Assembly (NCBI GenBank): GCA_030737835.1
Contig: CM060850.1
Span: 5,338,015-5,402,014, forward strand
Direction of reading: 5' to 3'
From: Acorus gramineus
Lineage: Eukaryota > Streptophyta > Magnoliopsida > Acorales > Acoraceae
DNA: 64,000 bases
Part shown: piece after piece, positions 23,300 through 36,739 of the stretch
Position numbering within the stretch: position 1 is the first letter of the stretch
Layout of the letters: each line of letters opens with the position of its first letter
Program-made: the position numbers and the translations under genes
The notes under the pieces: model-generated
Database searches by the model: none
Told to the model about the DNA's origin: nothing
Seen by the model: the letters and a program-made list of their open reading frames with translations, nothing else

Positions 23300-23925
23300 G
23301 TGTAACTGAATTTCAAATAAAAAGGTGGAGGTCGGATAAGGACTCGAAAGGTAGTCAAACAACCTTTCATATGATAAAGGGTGACGAGAATAATCTAATG
23401 ATAGTGACGCCGATCGCTGGAGAGGAGGAGAATACATTTTTGAAATGACGGATGAGTTAGAAAGGGTAGTATTGTTTTACTTTTTTATTTTTTTTAAAAA
23501 TCAAACAGGGAACCATTGAGATAAAAACACGTATTGAGGCTTTTCAATGAGACCTAAACTTTGGGGTCCATGTAGCAAGACTTTAAAAAAATGTTGGAGA
23601 TTGTTAGTTTTTGTGTCAAAAATTCAGTTTTCAAAATAAAATTATTTCTACTTGCTTTTATATATTAAAATATAATTTTAAATTTGGGATTTAAAACCGA
23701 TATGTCCATAGTAAGTACTCAATGTATTTTTTATTTTTTTTTTGTACTGAGACTCTGTATCCAGAGCATACAAACACACGGGCCAGTGGACCCTAAACAG
23801 CTAGCATAGAATAATGATATCTTCAGTCAGTATTCAATGTATTTCGACTAACAAACTAAACCTATAACAATGATTATAATTAGTCCCATGTTCAGTCATA
23901 GGAATGTTTTATATTATTTCTTGCA
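23300..23925. other. Non-coding spacer
   Basis: No gene or clear element seen; one short GC-richer patch at 23325-23430. Confidence 0.4.
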
Positions 23926-23929
23926 TAAA

Positions 23930-25825
23930 TAAAAGAGTTTTTTTTTGCATATATGTCTCTCATATAATCCAATTTTATCAAATTACCCATGTTAAAATGT
24001 TCCTTCCAAAATTACCCCTTAAAATTATTTAATTGTGCGCATTGATGCCCTTCCTTTACACATTGGTAACGTCAATTGCCCAACCATAGTTATCAAGGTA
24101 ACCATGGTGTGTGCATTTACTTTTTCACCCTTATTGGATGAAAAGAAAAAAATTCTTTCCCCCTAAATCCAAGCCACACAATCTATGTTCCTCTAACTAC
24201 AACTTTTCTTCCATTTAGAGATTTTTTCTTCTACTGACAACAACCTCACCTCCATTGCCTTCATTTTCACCTCTTGTGGCTTTTGAAGATACCCCAAATC
24301 AAATGCATCAATGTGAAATTCTCTACCCAGCCAAAAAGAGAACAATCATCCAATTTTGTGAACAATAAATGGAAGATGCATTTTATCTTAGAATTCAGGT
24401 GTCAAAATGAGGGGATTTGAAGTGTATAATCAGAGGTTTTTCAAAAATAAGAAATGAAGGAGTGTTGAATGGTTGAAGAAGAAGAATCTAACAGGGACAA
24501 ATCAGATATTACACATTGATTAACAGTAAAAAAAGAGAAAGGATTATTTAGTTTCCAACCCCTGAAAAAGAAGCATATTATCAAAACCCCCTCCAAAAAT
24601 TGAGTTGATTATTAACCCCTTGTAAAGTTATTACGTCTTATTAAAAAACCCAACTATTTCGAGCTCCTCCTAAACAAGTAAATTATTATATAAAAAAAAC
24701 CCTCAAAAAACATTATTATTTTAATACCCATTCAAATTGTAGCTGCCTTTACAAAAAGTTTAAATATATGTTATAGAAACCATTAAAAAATTATGGATAG
24801 ACCAAAACAACCTCATTAATGGTGGGAGTTATATTCCGTTATAGCTCCTCAACCCAAATGATTGATCTATTAAATGCCAAGGTTGTAGCTCATACAGGCA
24901 TTTCGTTGAACATAAATATGACATGGTATGATTGATACGAAATTAGTATAAACAATTTCTACAATAGATTAAACATGTGTGATTTTTATGAAGACAATCT
25001 CCATTTGAAAGGTCCTAAAATAATAATGTATATTTGGAGAGGTTTTTAAATAATTTATTTATTTAGAAGGGGTAGAAACTAAACATTGGTTTTTTTTAAT
25101 AAGATATAATAACTTTATAAGGGGTTAATAATAAATTCATATTTTACAAGGGTTTTGTAATAATTCACTAGTTTTATAGGGGGTGGTTAGTTTCCACCGG
25201 TTCTAAAATAGTCAAATTATTAAAAACCCCTTCTAAAACACAATATTATTATAAATCCCCTTTAAATTTTAACTGGATTTGTGAAAAACCTAAATGAGTT
25301 ATTTTTTGACGGAATAGGTTATTAAATGATGGATTAACAATAATACCCATACTAAAAAAATCCTAATTTGATAGAAAAAAAATTTATTTAGTTTCTACCC
25401 CTCCTAAAACAAGAAACTTATTAAAAAAAAACACTATAAAACACAATATCATTATAAACCCCCTTTAAATATTAACTGAATTTGTAAAACCCAATAGTCA
25501 ACAAAACAAAAAGAAATTAATACTCCCAAAATTTTTTTGATGGAAAGGGGTCTAGGTTAATGAAAGGTTTTTTTTTCCATCAAGTTAGGATATTTTTAGT
25601 AAGGTTATTATTGTCAATCCATCATTTAATAATCTATTCCATCAAAAAATAATTTATTTGGGTTTTTTACAAATCTAGTTAGCATTTAAAGGGATTTATA
25701 ATAATATTGTGTTTTGGAGGATTTTTTTTTTAATAATTGATTTGTTTTAGGAGGGGTGGAAACTAAATAACCCAAAATAGTTATATGAGGAGTATATATG
25801 TAAAAAATCCCTAAATTAAAATATA
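23930..25825. mobile_element. M6: nested foldback elements
   Basis: The outer arms 23930-23985 (TGCATATATGTCTCTCATAT) and 25775-25815 (complement ACATATATACTCCTCATAT) face each other. Inside, two palindromic units share TTAGTTTCCACCCC-type ends. Unit 1 is about 24540-25200: left arm AACCCCTTGTAAAGTTATTA near 24615, right arm TAATAACTTTATAAGGGGTT near 25105. Unit 2 is about 25200-25785: left arm AAACACAATATTATTATAAA, right arm TTTATAATAATATTGTGTTT. No coding capacity. Confidence 0.65.
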
Positions 25826-25919
25826 CATGGGTTTGGCATATTTATAAATAATTTGATGCATTGGATTTTATATATTTATTATAGATCTATAAAAATCCTA
25901 GGATATTTTATTTCAAAAT

Positions 25920-26150
25920 GCAAACTGTCATGGTATTTAGTGGATAATATACAGCGGACCATGTCAACACGACACATTAAAAAACTAGCATTGGGCACAA
26001 TACGTTATTGGTATGACATGACAGGACATATTAAATGTGATATGGACCGTACCGAACTAGCTATGTGACATATTAGACCATTTTAACACGATATGTTAGC
26101 GAGCATGATACAGTAGCTGTGGCGTGACACGACAATCCAAGATAGATTTA
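25920..26150. mobile_element. hAT-like terminus relic
   Basis: A GC-richer patch with repeated ACGACAC / GTGTCGTG-like words (CATGTCAACACGACACATT.., GCGTGACACGACAATCC) of the kind seen at hAT ends. No paired terminus or target duplication resolved. Confidence 0.25.
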
Positions 26151-26559
26151 TAATAATGTTATAAGTAGTATGTTGATTAAAGATATTATCTCATTGTGTG
26201 TATATATATATCAATTAAATATAATGTGTTTGTGTGCGTATATATCATGTTTTTGTCATTTACACATTGTTAATCAACTTACACATGCGGACCACGTTGC
26301 ATGGAAGGATATAGAAAAACTAAAGATTTCCAAGAAAAAAGAAAAAGAAAAATTACTAGGAATTAGTTTCTTCTGGTTTTAATAATCCCACATTACATTG
26401 GAAAACAATGCCTGATTAAGACCCAAAAATTAAAAATCTAATTATTCTTACTATGGAACTACATAAATCCTTGTATCTCACATTTTCAAAGAGACGTCAG
26501 TTGTGTATATATATATATATATGCTTGAACAATGACAACAATTTCCTCCACTAAATGCA

Positions 26560-26765
26560 GTTTCACTCTTTTTTATTTTATTTTTAAAATTAATATACCC
26601 TCATTTGATGAGGTGTGTATATTTGTAAAATATAAAAATATATACTTTAATGAATTTACAGATTAATTTAAAGAGTGCGTAAATAAATTTTTAATGAGAT
26701 ACAATGAGTACAGATCTCTAACGAGATATATAAGATTGTAAATAACACTTATAACATTGTTTAAT
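26560..26765. mobile_element. M1 MITE relic
   Basis: TCATTTGATGAGGTGTGTAT, ACTTTAATGAATTTACAG and TAACGAGATATAT preserve the M1 internal order. Ends are lost. Confidence 0.45.
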
Positions 26766-26791
26766 ACCTGAACTCACAATCTTCAGGAATT

Positions 26792-26808
26792 GGGGGGGGG
26801 GGGGGGGG
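26792..26808 (+). repeat. Run of 17 G
   Basis: An uninterrupted poly-G tract directly after GGAATT and before TTTGAGACAGC, in otherwise AT-rich DNA. It is long enough for quadruplex formation, or it may mark an assembly or polishing problem. Confidence 0.8.
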
Positions 26809-27148
26809 TTTGAGACAGCTTTGGACCTTCGTATCATCCAATTTGATCATGGATTATATAATTGGATGGATGATTTGTTTGATGATTAAAACACCTAACC
26901 TAAATATTTTGAAATGTTTTTGTCAACATATATGGTGTCTATCCAATTGCATTTTGTTCAATTATATATATAATATAATATAATATAATATATGTCCAAT
27001 TGGTGTTTGGTTGCTTGGGATTTAGCTTGTTATCTATTCTAATATGAATTGGGAATATCATTAATTGGTGGTTAGAAAACCTGACAGATTCCACAAGGAA
27101 CTTGTAATAAGAAGCAATATTATATCAAGCCCATCATTGATGGTTAGG

Positions 27149-28233
27149 AACAGGGGCGGACCCACTTAGGGCCAATGGGGGCGATGACACCCACCAAGAT
27201 TTCAATAATAATGAGCTATACTTTGAAACTTAGGATAAAAAAAATAAAAAATAAAAAGTTGTTGCAATAAAATCAAAAGACTTGGGCTTTCACTGTTCCA
27301 CATTTAGGAAAAAGTTAAAAAGGGGCTGGACACTACAGACGATATGGTTGAAAAAAAAAAAAAAAAAGGATTGAATACAGTGACCGACCGACTACAACAT
27401 TTCATCTATTTTTAAGGTATGATTTTTTGTTATGCTTAGTATTCTAATGTTTTTGGTCGGTACTTAATGTTCTTGTTGTGCATTTTAAACATTTTTATTA
27501 CTCTTGACTGAATCTCTCTAATGATTTCTATAGGTCAACATATCCATTTGAAAAAAAAAAAATTTCACATTTTAATCCACCAACAAGCAACGGACAACTA
27601 TTCACAACCATGTTAGAACACTTATTTGATTTTAAATTTCCTATTTTAACATAATTTTTTCTTACTACTGAATGGCGTTTTTATTAATTATCAATTTATC
27701 ATATGCTTTTATCGTATGTACTTTGTTTGTGTATGTATAATGTCTTCATTTTCTTAACCTTTGCCCCAATTAATTTTTTTTTGAGACTTTGAGCAAATAA
27801 AAAATATAAATTTATTTAAAAAAAATATTTAAATGCATATATGGCTCCAGGATTTACAATTTAGTCTATAAACTATACATGATAAAATGCACTAGTAACT
27901 CAAAAAAAAAAGAGAGAGTAGGAATTAGCAAATAATTTAGATTCATTCAAAACTCCTTTTTTTTAGTAGAGACTTGAAAAGATTTAAATTGTTTGATTAC
28001 TCAAATAATTTAATTCTTAATTTTTTTTATTTTTAATCGGTTATGAAAATATTTTATAAAATGATGCCATCTTCAACTTCAAAGAAATCATAGTTTAATG
28101 GTACTATTAATGATATTGTTCAAAAAGATGAAAGTCATTGTGTTATTGACATTTTATTGTATGAAGTATAAATTTAAATTTAATAGTACATTAGTGATGG
28201 CCTCCACTAAAAAAAAATCCTAGATCCGCAACT
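27149..28233. mobile_element. hAT-like non-autonomous element, degraded
   Basis: Left end CAGGGGCGGACCCACTTAGG, right end CCTAGATCCGCAAC (complement GTTGCGGATCTAGG). The CAGxGGCGGA terminus is the same type as the well-bounded element at 59.3 kb. Left flank TTAGGAA and right flank TTAGAAA may be a mutated target duplication. The interior is AT-rich with no transposase. Confidence 0.45.
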
Positions 28234-28636
28234 TAGAAATGAATCTAAATCCAAAGCTTGTTAAATATTATGGATTGGAATTGGTCTAGTAGAAAAAGAT
28301 TGTCCCTATCATTTTTAAATATAATACATAATTACTAAGCAAACTATTTATCAGACACAGTAATCCCATAATTTATTTTAATTATAACTGGTCTTTATTA
28401 TTATTTGTGCATTACTTGCGAATTATTCAAAATTTTGTCAAGTAGAACTTTTTGTAATGTGTATTTAAATATATTGTATTATTTTTAAAAGTATTATATT
28501 TTGCATATGCACGCGCGATATTTTTGACGAAAATATTTTTCCCAATTGATGAATTTTTCACTCGAGCCGAATATTACTTCGACAATTCAAAGTACTGATA
28601 TTGATATCAGTATATCCGATAAAAAAAAATATCCGT

Positions 28637-28638
<2 letters not shown>

Positions 28639-28668
<30 letters not shown>
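28639..28668. repeat. TA microsatellite
   Basis: About 14 uninterrupted TA units. Confidence 0.9.
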
Positions 28669-28671
<3 letters not shown>

Positions 28672-28990
28672 GTATTATATATATCTTGTATGATTAATAA
28701 CAATCATAATATATTACATAATTTTTAAAATTTTAAAATATGATATCTAAAAGAAAGAATAAACCTTAAAATCTTAATTTAATTTTCACTAATATATCAT
28801 TTGATTATTCAATTTAATGTTAATATTAAAACATGTCAATTATTAAAAAAATATCCTTATAATCCGTATACGAAGAGATCCGAATTCGAAAATTAGGATA
28901 TGGATATTAACATATCTGTTATATATCCGTATTAAGAAAATAATCTCCCAATAAGCCAAAACTTTTCAAAACAATAACCTCCAACGTATA

Positions 28991-29088
28991 CCATGTTAAG
29001 AAATGAAAATGTTACACTCAATCATTAATGTAAAAGTCACCATGTTAAGAAATGAAAATATTACACTCAATCATTAATGTAAAAGTCA
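28991..29088. repeat. 49-bp tandem duplication
   Basis: Two adjacent 49-bp copies (start CCATGTTAAGAAATG) differ at one base, so the duplication is recent compared with most repeats here. Confidence 0.9.
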
Positions 29089-29089
29089 C

Positions 29090-31400
29090 TCTTGTGGCCC
29101 ACACATGTTTTCAATTTTTGAAAAAATATATACTTATCTAATAAATTATATACATTTTAAAAAAATTTAATAATATTTGAATGAATTGAATACACACCTA
29201 TCTAAATTTTGTAAAATAGAATATACATGTTCACGGAAATGGAAAATATATAATAATAGACATTTTATAAACTGAGTTAGACTATAAAAGAGTGATCCAG
29301 ATTGTGTTTGTGCACAAATTTATATGAAAAACAAAAACAAAACAAAAAAGTGAAGAAATTTAGGATGAAAAATAAAACATTTTCTGTTGGTCAATTTATC
29401 TCCATCTTTTCAAATCAGAGAAAATAGATAAAGGAAAGTGAAGGTAAAATGTCTATCTCATGTTGATATAGACACTAGTTTTTTAAACGGTCAAAAATTT
29501 AATTTTCATTTTCCATGGTACACAAACACACACTGAGTGAATCAGCACCCTCTGTCAGAAACCACTAAAAAGGAAGGGTCAATGTAAAACCAAAGGCAGA
29601 TTTTCTTTGGAATAGCAAATTCTTCTGACTGCCAATGTGTTACAGATCATCCAGAATATCCTGACATTGAACAAGATTTTTGACAGAGAAAATGAGAAAT
29701 GGAAAACTTTATCTCAAAATAACTCATTAAAAGTGTATTAGCTGATTTTTATCAGAAGCACTGTAACCGTGTTTGAATACATAGGAAAAATGGAAACTCT
29801 TCTTTTGAAGATAATCTGACAATTGTGAAACAGGTCAATATGAGACAATTTGCTGACCCACTTATGGCCCAGACTGTTTTTCATTCATGTATAGACAGCA
29901 TCATGGGACCCACATCTCATAAATACCATGGAATATATTGAAATCACCCTCATAAAATTCAATACCAAGGACTACCTGATCAGAAATAATTTATCACAAT
30001 GAGGTTTCAATTGAAAAGAAACTATTTAATGAAATGAGTCCTAACACTATGGTACATAATCATAATCACATTTCAGATAGGCCTCTTAATGAGCCCATCA
30101 CCTTACAAGACACATTGGACCCACCAAAATAAATCCTATAAAGACATGAATGATATTGATACATACATTCAGACAGTTTTGCATATATCACGTCATCCAT
30201 CTAACTCATTATATGAAATCACCAATAAAATATATACTCTAGTATCTTGGTATATACTCTGTCACGAAAAGCACAAAAATGTATACATTCAATTCATTCG
30301 AGAATATATTTCATTTTGTGAAAACATGTACTTTATTAGACAAGTATATATTTCAAAAAAATACTTTATAATGTGTCAATGTATAAAAGTGAATACAAGA
30401 ATGACACAATGTAACAGTTTCCAAGATATGTATTGTTATCGGTGGACCCCCAGAATACAGGGTGCAACACATCCAACAAGGAAAAAGAAGCAGTCCCAAG
30501 TTGACTCTCCAAATGCATAGCTCCACATCAAAAGAATCCACTACAATGCTTTTTTTTTTTTTCTCTTTTATCATGGGTCTCTCCATCATCACCCCAAGCA
30601 AAACAAGAGGGAGACAAAAAGTAAGAGTGTACCCAAATTTCAAACTGGTGTTGTCTCCAAAAAATGAAAGGGAAACATTAAAAGAATGAAATATATGGTA
30701 TTTTGTATGTCAGTTGAGTATAGACAAATTTGAAACCTTATTCTTCCAATGCATGCAGAGTGCAAAAGAGAAGTGTTTTTGTATAATTAGCTAATTTGAT
30801 GGATGGTCTATAGGTGGTGAAATGATTCAAGCAGACGGGCTACCAATAAAAAAACAAAGGGCAAAGATAAGAAGGTCAAATGGCATTGGAATGGTGAGAC
30901 ATGACAGTTATTCCTCAGCTAATGCAATATGAGAATAAATGAGCACTGTTTGGGGATTTATTCTACATTAGATCAAACCAATTAACAAGTATGCTGAACT
31001 CGAGAAATTGTTTTTTCAAGAATTCGATGAAAGCCAGTGTAAATTGAGCATGCTATTATGAATGCTTTCTATAATGCATATTACTTTTTGACAGTTTCGA
31101 GCATTGACAACAAATATCCTTGAACAAATAGGTATACTGGTTGAGATAATACACTCAATTATGGTAATCCAGTTGCCTTAACTAAAACAGAATTATAGAG
31201 TGGGGAAACTCTAATCTGCAGCTTGTATAACAAGTAAAAACTACGTTGCCAACACTTCAAACATTGGAGATATATGTTCATCGTATGCAGAAAAAACATT
31301 AGCCCAATTTCAGACTAGATTCAGATAAGAACTTAAAAGCATAGAAGATCGTATGACAGCAATAAGAAAAAAAATCCCACCAAAATTAGATCGATAGATT
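29090..31400. other. Intergenic DNA with M1 relics
   Basis: No gene. Decayed M1-like sequence lies at about 29095-29290 and 30225-30400. The 143-codon plus-strand open frame at 30089-30520 runs through the second relic and has no domain, so it is discounted. Confidence 0.45.
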
Positions 31401-31496
31401 GAATTACCCAAGAAATTTCATCGCCAACAAACACGTTCAAGTTCTTTTTTTTTTTTTTTTTTCATTTCTTCATGATATGATAAACAAAAATCAACA

Positions 31497-32636
31497 TCAA
31501 GAATTAAACCGACCTCTTTCGGTCCAAGGCGAAGAGACATCCAACGAGCCAAGTTGAGAAGAAGCTTCAGTGACAGAGTGAGGCAGCTTCCCTTTCTTAT
31601 TAGACCAAAGCCAAATCTTCGAAACAGAGAAGCTTTCGCCTTTGCTCCCCGCACAAATCCTCTTTCCTTCCAATTCTTCATCTGTTCCAAAATTCGTGTT
31701 CAAGCCCTTCCTCCTCCCGCCCCTCCCATCTTGTGAATTTCTCAATGCCACCTGAAGATTCAATTCCCCCACCACGTATTGATACGATCCCATCGAATAA
31801 CATCTCCTTGCATCCAAACGACTACTGCTCGTTTCGCCCACATCCTCTTCAACACTGTTATCCTCAATTACCCTCTTAAACTTCCCAAGTCTCACCGGGA
31901 AGACCTTCTTCTCCAACACAATCTCCTCCTCTCCATTGGTCATCTTCTGACTCCCTGCCGAAGGAAATCCACATTCAATATCTCCCGTATAACCATTCTC
32001 CTCCCTCGCATCGTCGAAATAAAACACAGGGTTCTCTATAGCATGCCCTGGCACGAATAGCATACCCCGACAGAGTGGGCAAGTCGAGTTGGAGAGGAGC
32101 CACGTATCGATGCAGTCCAAGTGGAAGGCATGGCCGCACAACGGGAGGAGCCGGAGCTTGTCTTCGTCCGAGAACTCACAAAGACACACGGCGCAATCAA
32201 ACGGCTCTTTGGGTCCGACGATTTCTCTGTAGAGGAAGACTGGGAGTGCGTCGATGAAGGCTTGATCAAGGCCGGAGTCATGGAGGTGGAAGAGCTGTTG
32301 GAGCTGCCTCTGTAGGGCATCAGAGGGGGCGTCAGGAGGTGGGTATCGGCTGGATTGGGTGGAGAGGGTGGAGAACAGAGAGGAGGGGTGTTTGATTAGG
32401 AACCGAACAAGGAGGTGGAGGAGGCCAGATATGAAGAAGATGACTGCAAGGATTACGATTATGAAGAGGACAGCAGGGCTGATTCTGGCGCCACTGGATG
32501 AGGGCGGAGGGGGAGGCACTAATATTGGTTGTGTCAATGTGTCTCTCTGGTGATTGTTGATGGTCTGATGGGATGCAATTGTTAAGGGATGAGAATTATA
32601 GCCATCTCTTCTGATTTGGTGGAAGACCCAACTCAT
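31497..32636 (-). CDS. ATL46: ATL46-like RING-H2 E3 ubiquitin ligase
   Basis: A complete intronless gene of 379 codons, as is usual for ATLs. It starts MSWVF, matching the MSWV start I recall for Arabidopsis ATL46. A Pro/Ser run (residues 41-48) precedes one membrane helix (about 55-80, [17 protein letters not shown]). The [20 protein letters not shown] block (105-124) follows, including the GLD motif of ATLs, then the RING-H2 finger at 148-189 with spacing C-x2-C-x15-C-x-H-x2-H-x2-C-x10-C-x2-C and the ATL-type Pro before the third Cys. The C-terminal half carries [15 protein letters not shown] and [12 protein letters not shown], shared by the ATL46/47/13 subgroup. The enzyme would sit in an endomembrane or plasma membrane with the RING in the cytosol and recruit E2-ubiquitin. 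The substrate is unknown. Orthology to ATL46 rather than ATL47 is from memory. Confidence 0.93.
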   Translation of the reverse strand: MSWVFHQIRRDGYNSHPLTIASHQTINNHQRDTLTQPILVPPPPPSSSGARISPAVLFIIVILAVIFFISGLLHLLVRFLIKHPSSLFSTLSTQSSRYPPPDAPSDALQRQLQQLFHLHDSGLDQAFIDALPVFLYREIVGPKEPFDCAVCLCEFSDEDKLRLLPLCGHAFHLDCIDTWLLSNSTCPLCRGMLFVPGHAIENPVFYFDDAREENGYTGDIECGFPSAGSQKMTNGEEEIVLEKKVFPVRLGKFKRVIEDNSVEEDVGETSSSRLDARRCYSMGSYQYVVGELNLQVALRNSQDGRGGRRKGLNTNFGTDEELEGKRICAGSKGESFSVSKIWLWSNKKGKLPHSVTEASSQLGSLDVSSPWTERGRFNS

Positions 32637-32639
32637 TTT

Positions 32640-35185
32640 TATTGAATCTTAGAACTACTATAACATCTAATACAACAGATGGACTGAAAAGAGCCTTTTT
32701 TTGGGGGGGTGTGGGGGTTCAAATCTGGGTTTGAAATTGGAAATGCTAAAACGTTGCAAATTTGTGTTTCAAGATTTGAAAGTGGACCATTCAAGTAAGA
32801 TGGGTATGCTTAGAAAGCATTCAAATCTAAGTAAATGAAATTGGTTTCAAATGAAAGAAACACATACACAGTCAAATTAAGCAATTTTGAAGAAATGGGT
32901 CTCAAGACTAAAGAAAAGTATTACCATCTGCTACAAAAATGAAGATCCCATTTCTTTCCCCACTAAAGTTGATTCTTTTCTTCAACTTAGCTTTCCCTTT
33001 CTTTCTATGAAATAGAACCCATATACAAAAGGAGACTTATAAGAGATTGTAAAGTCACTAGTGGTCACCTACCTCTGTTTTGGAAGTGAACCCGCCATGA
33101 ATGGATCTTGAACAGTGTTTTTGAGCTGAAAAAACAAAACCCTAACCTTTTTTTGTTTTGAAAAATAAAAATGGGACAGCTTTCATTAGGTTTTTATTTT
33201 AATGGGATTAAATATCCTTTCTTTAAAGTGGGGGAGGCGATGGGAACATCCCAAGGTGTTTTTTTTTTTTTTTTTTTTTGGGTATTTGTTATGGGGAAGG
33301 AGATAAGGATATTTTCGTCATTAAATAATTTTTTGAGAGTTTCATGTGTCATGTTGAGATGAAAAAAGAGAAAGTACGGATCCAATCAGAGACATTTTCT
33401 TTGTCTCATAAATCTGGGGTGGTTTTTACTTCAAAATTTTTAAAAACTTAATATATTTAAAAATACTGAATATTCTAGAAATTGTCCACAGTTTCAACTG
33501 TGACGTTAGAATAACTGATTATTTTATTTTCATTAAAAAAAGCACATTAAAATATGGATCTCTCATGGTCTCCTTGTCAAGAACCTCCAAGTTATCTAAA
33601 TGGAAATACAGCATTCACGACTAACATTTTTTTAAATAATATCTACAAGTCGTTTTATATTTTTAAGCATGTTTTGTGTTGCTATCAGAATTGTCTAAGC
33701 GAAGCCTAAACGATACGGTTAAACGTTCCATGTGGAACTAGTCATCGATCACCTAATTAGCTTCATTAGGTTAGAGTATGGTCTGTATACGTGTATCCGC
33801 ATTGCCAAACCACTTGGGTGTTGATAATAAATGGGTTTAACACTTAAAACATATGTTTAATTAACGTGATCCATTATTTCTAATTTATTTTAATTGCACA
33901 AAATTATATAATCTTGACTTATTACATAAAAAAGTTAACCATTTAAAATATTTTGATCAAATAATTTTAATAGTGAAACAGGTTATGACCATTAGGATAT
34001 TGATTTTCATATTTTAATTTTTAACGGGGAAAAACAAATAAATGTATAGTAATTTCATGCATGGTTAGCCTGATAATATAATTCCCCTCTCCTGAGACCC
34101 TTTTGCATTCCACCCTTATGTTTTTCATTTATAAATATAACATTCTCGTAACATATTCACTCATAAAAACATCTTTTAAATAATTAAAGAATTTATAATA
34201 ATATAAGCAATATCCTAAAAAAAAATGTATGTTATTAAAAGTCTCCTAGACGGCTAGGCGCATGGTGATTTACTTACATCACCTTACACTGGTCTGGCCA
34301 TGGAGACAACTATGAGTGTTACATTTTTTTTTTGTTAATAGTTTCATAATTTATTTAAGTAAAAAAGTAATTTTTATAAGAGAAAGCAACCCAACCACAA
34401 TCCAGAAAACATGTGATAAGAAATTACATTACTTAAGAACATATTTTCTTAAAAGATCTATATTATATGGTAACAGATTATGCATGATTTCTTACCAATA
34501 AAAAAAATAAAAAATGATGGAAGCCAAGGTCATGTGTGAGACGGTTCATTTCATCTAATTAGTGGTGCTTTTATTTGACTTTATATATGAAATTTTGAAT
34601 CAACTTTTGTAATCATTTATGGAGAATTACTATTTAGATATAAAAATAATAATAATTACTGGTGTTTTAGGCGGCAAAGAGATTAAGAAATTTTGCAGAA
34701 AAACTTTTTTTTATTTAATTCTATATTTTGGATATTTATTTTACTTTTTTTTCAGGATGACTTTTCTAGAAAATCTAAATTTTGATAACGTTTCAAAAAG
34801 GTTCAATACAGACCTTTTGTATATAAAATCCATAATTAGATTCAATTTTTTTTTCATTTACAAAATCTACATGTATTTTAGAGTTTTTGTTTTTACTATT
34901 TATAGAAATCCCAAACAGCTGTGAATCATATTTTTCAAAAGGATTTTAACTCTGAGTAAATCTTTTTTGAAATTCGGATTCCTAAATTAAAATAATGATC
35001 AATATGCAAACATTAGATTTTTTTTTTTTGAAAAATATAATTAAGAAAAATTAGCTTAATCATCATTTTTTTTTTCAAAACCACAAAATCATCCCTCATC
35101 AAGATCAGGTACATGTACCCAGTCATAAAGTTAATATATACATTTTTAATCCGAAAGTTAATAGTACATGGTGATGAAGGATGAC
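32640..35185. other. 5' flank of the ATL gene and intergenic DNA
   Basis: About 32640-33160 is likely promoter and leader for the minus-strand ATL gene (AACCCTAACC-type motif near 33140; no decisive TATA). Poly-T at 33260-33279. Beyond that, AT-rich sequence with no gene or clear element. Confidence 0.4.
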
Positions 35186-35189
35186 ACAA

Positions 35190-35325
35190 GGCTAAACTAC
35201 CTCTCATTTTCTCATTTACAATTTCAAAAAAGGTGGCTTTTGAATATGAGAAGCATTTGGTGGGAAGGGTGTAGTGGTGAATGGTGATGTTACATATTCC
35301 ATTCCTTTGCTTTTTGCAAGTTCAA
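35190..35325. repeat. M7 segment, short copy
   Basis: GGCTAAACTACCTCTCATTTTCTCATTT..GTAGTGGTGAATGGTGATGTTACATATTCCATTCC follows the same order as the segments at 40.0 and 53.9 kb (GTAGTGGTTAA..GTGATGTCACATGTTAATCCATC). Confidence 0.55.
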
Positions 35326-35329
35326 TTTG

Positions 35330-36530
35330 GTGCTGATTTCATGGATTACGTGTGTACATTTGTGGGTGACTTCAGGACATCACTTACAAGGATTTTTATT
35401 TATTTATTTATTTTGTGGGGGTGGGGGTTGGGTTAAAGAACTATCTAGGTTTGGAATTGATTGATTTATCTAAAAGACATGGATAATACAATATGAACCG
35501 TAATGATCAACTAGCTTGCCTGGACAATCCCAAGGTGAAGAAGAAGTCCATCTATCATTTATCAACATTTACGATATGGTTAATTTGGTCATTTCATATG
35601 TTGTACATAAATAATTTAGATGAGGAAGGTTGATAATAATTTCTTTAAATGGAATTATGGAATGGATTATTAATAGGCAAGCAATGTTGTTACTTCTGGT
35701 TCAATCAAGTGAAGGGGCCACTATTTGCTCTGGCCCCTATTGCTCTATATCTGCCTAGTAGTCATAGTAGATAACCACTGTAATCAGGAGAAAAATGGGT
35801 TTCTTATTATGTATGTATATGGAACATGTCAATATGCCCCCTTAAGTAAGTACAATGATATAGTATAACCCGGTTGGGTTTCTTAAAGAAAAATTCTAAA
35901 ATAAAATAAAGGAGAGACAGTCTGAAACAAACTTTGTGGTAAGGGACACCGCCCCCTCTAGGGCTCTTCTAAATTAATTAGATTCTTGATGTCAAGTAAA
36001 GAAGAAAAAATGTTTAAAGCCTTGTGGTGGGCTGGTTCTCGTAGGCCCTTGACCCACAATCCATGTTGGCCCTAACCCTCTTGCACCAGTAGTAGGTTAC
36101 TAATATATATTAGGACTCTCAAGTCCTTTGTTCTTTTGCCTTTGTACCAAAAAATATGGTGAAAAAGACTAGATTTTTTTCTAGTGAAGTTATTAATGAA
36201 TCATTAGTAACCCACAAGTTGGTGGTGTGCATATATGAAAATGGGCCAATATGGTGGTGTACATATTCATTAGTAACCCACAAGTTGGTGGTGTACATAC
36301 AATGAATAAAAAAACATGTATGAAAATATACGTATATGTATAGGGAACTAAATTCTGGTCCAGTTGTTGAACAAAGTAGAACATGGTAGGGATGTATGTC
36401 TAGCATGGTTGGAAACATGCAATGCAGAGGTTGGTGGTGTGAGGTTAGTCTAAGTCTATTACTAGTTAGGGTTTCACAGGCTGTGCATTATACATACATT
36501 GATTTATTTTTATTTTTGGTAAAATGATTA
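35330..36530. other. Intergenic DNA with short duplication
   Basis: No gene. A 30-bp phrase TCATTAGTAACCCACAAGTT..GGTGGTGT occurs at 36201 and again 66 bp later at 36267. Confidence 0.5.
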
Positions 36531-36639
36531 ATAGGCCACAAATTCTATAGAGAGGGCCAGATCACTACTGGTACCTTATGAAAACGGATCCAAAATAGAA
36601 CCATAGAATCAGCCCAAAAGGTTGTACACACTGTTTTTA

Positions 36640-36725
36640 TAGTCCTACTATTCATAGGACTCGAACCGAGATCTTCCAAATTAAGAGACGCGTCCCTATT
36701 AAACCACCAAAGCAATAGGCTATAA
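36640..36725 (-). repeat. tRNA-like (SINE-type) sequence
   Basis: On the minus strand, TTTGGTGGTTTAATAGGGACG is followed about 40 bases later by a perfect RNA polymerase III B-box word GGTTCGAGTCC (36655-36666 region). No cloverleaf closes, so it is not a working tRNA. It may be the head of a tRNA-derived SINE or a tRNA relic carried in another element. Confidence 0.3.
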
Positions 36726-36739
36726 ATGACAGATTCTTG

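Noticed and set aside
30089-30520. 143-codon plus-strand ORF
   Set aside because: Spans a decayed M1 MITE, has no domain and no promoter.
31779-32553. Several plus-strand and alternate-frame ORFs inside the ATL gene
   Set aside because: Shadows of the 379-codon RING-H2 frame, which alone carries motifs in family order.
36655-36725. A functional tRNA gene
   Set aside because: B-box present but acceptor and anticodon stems do not pair.
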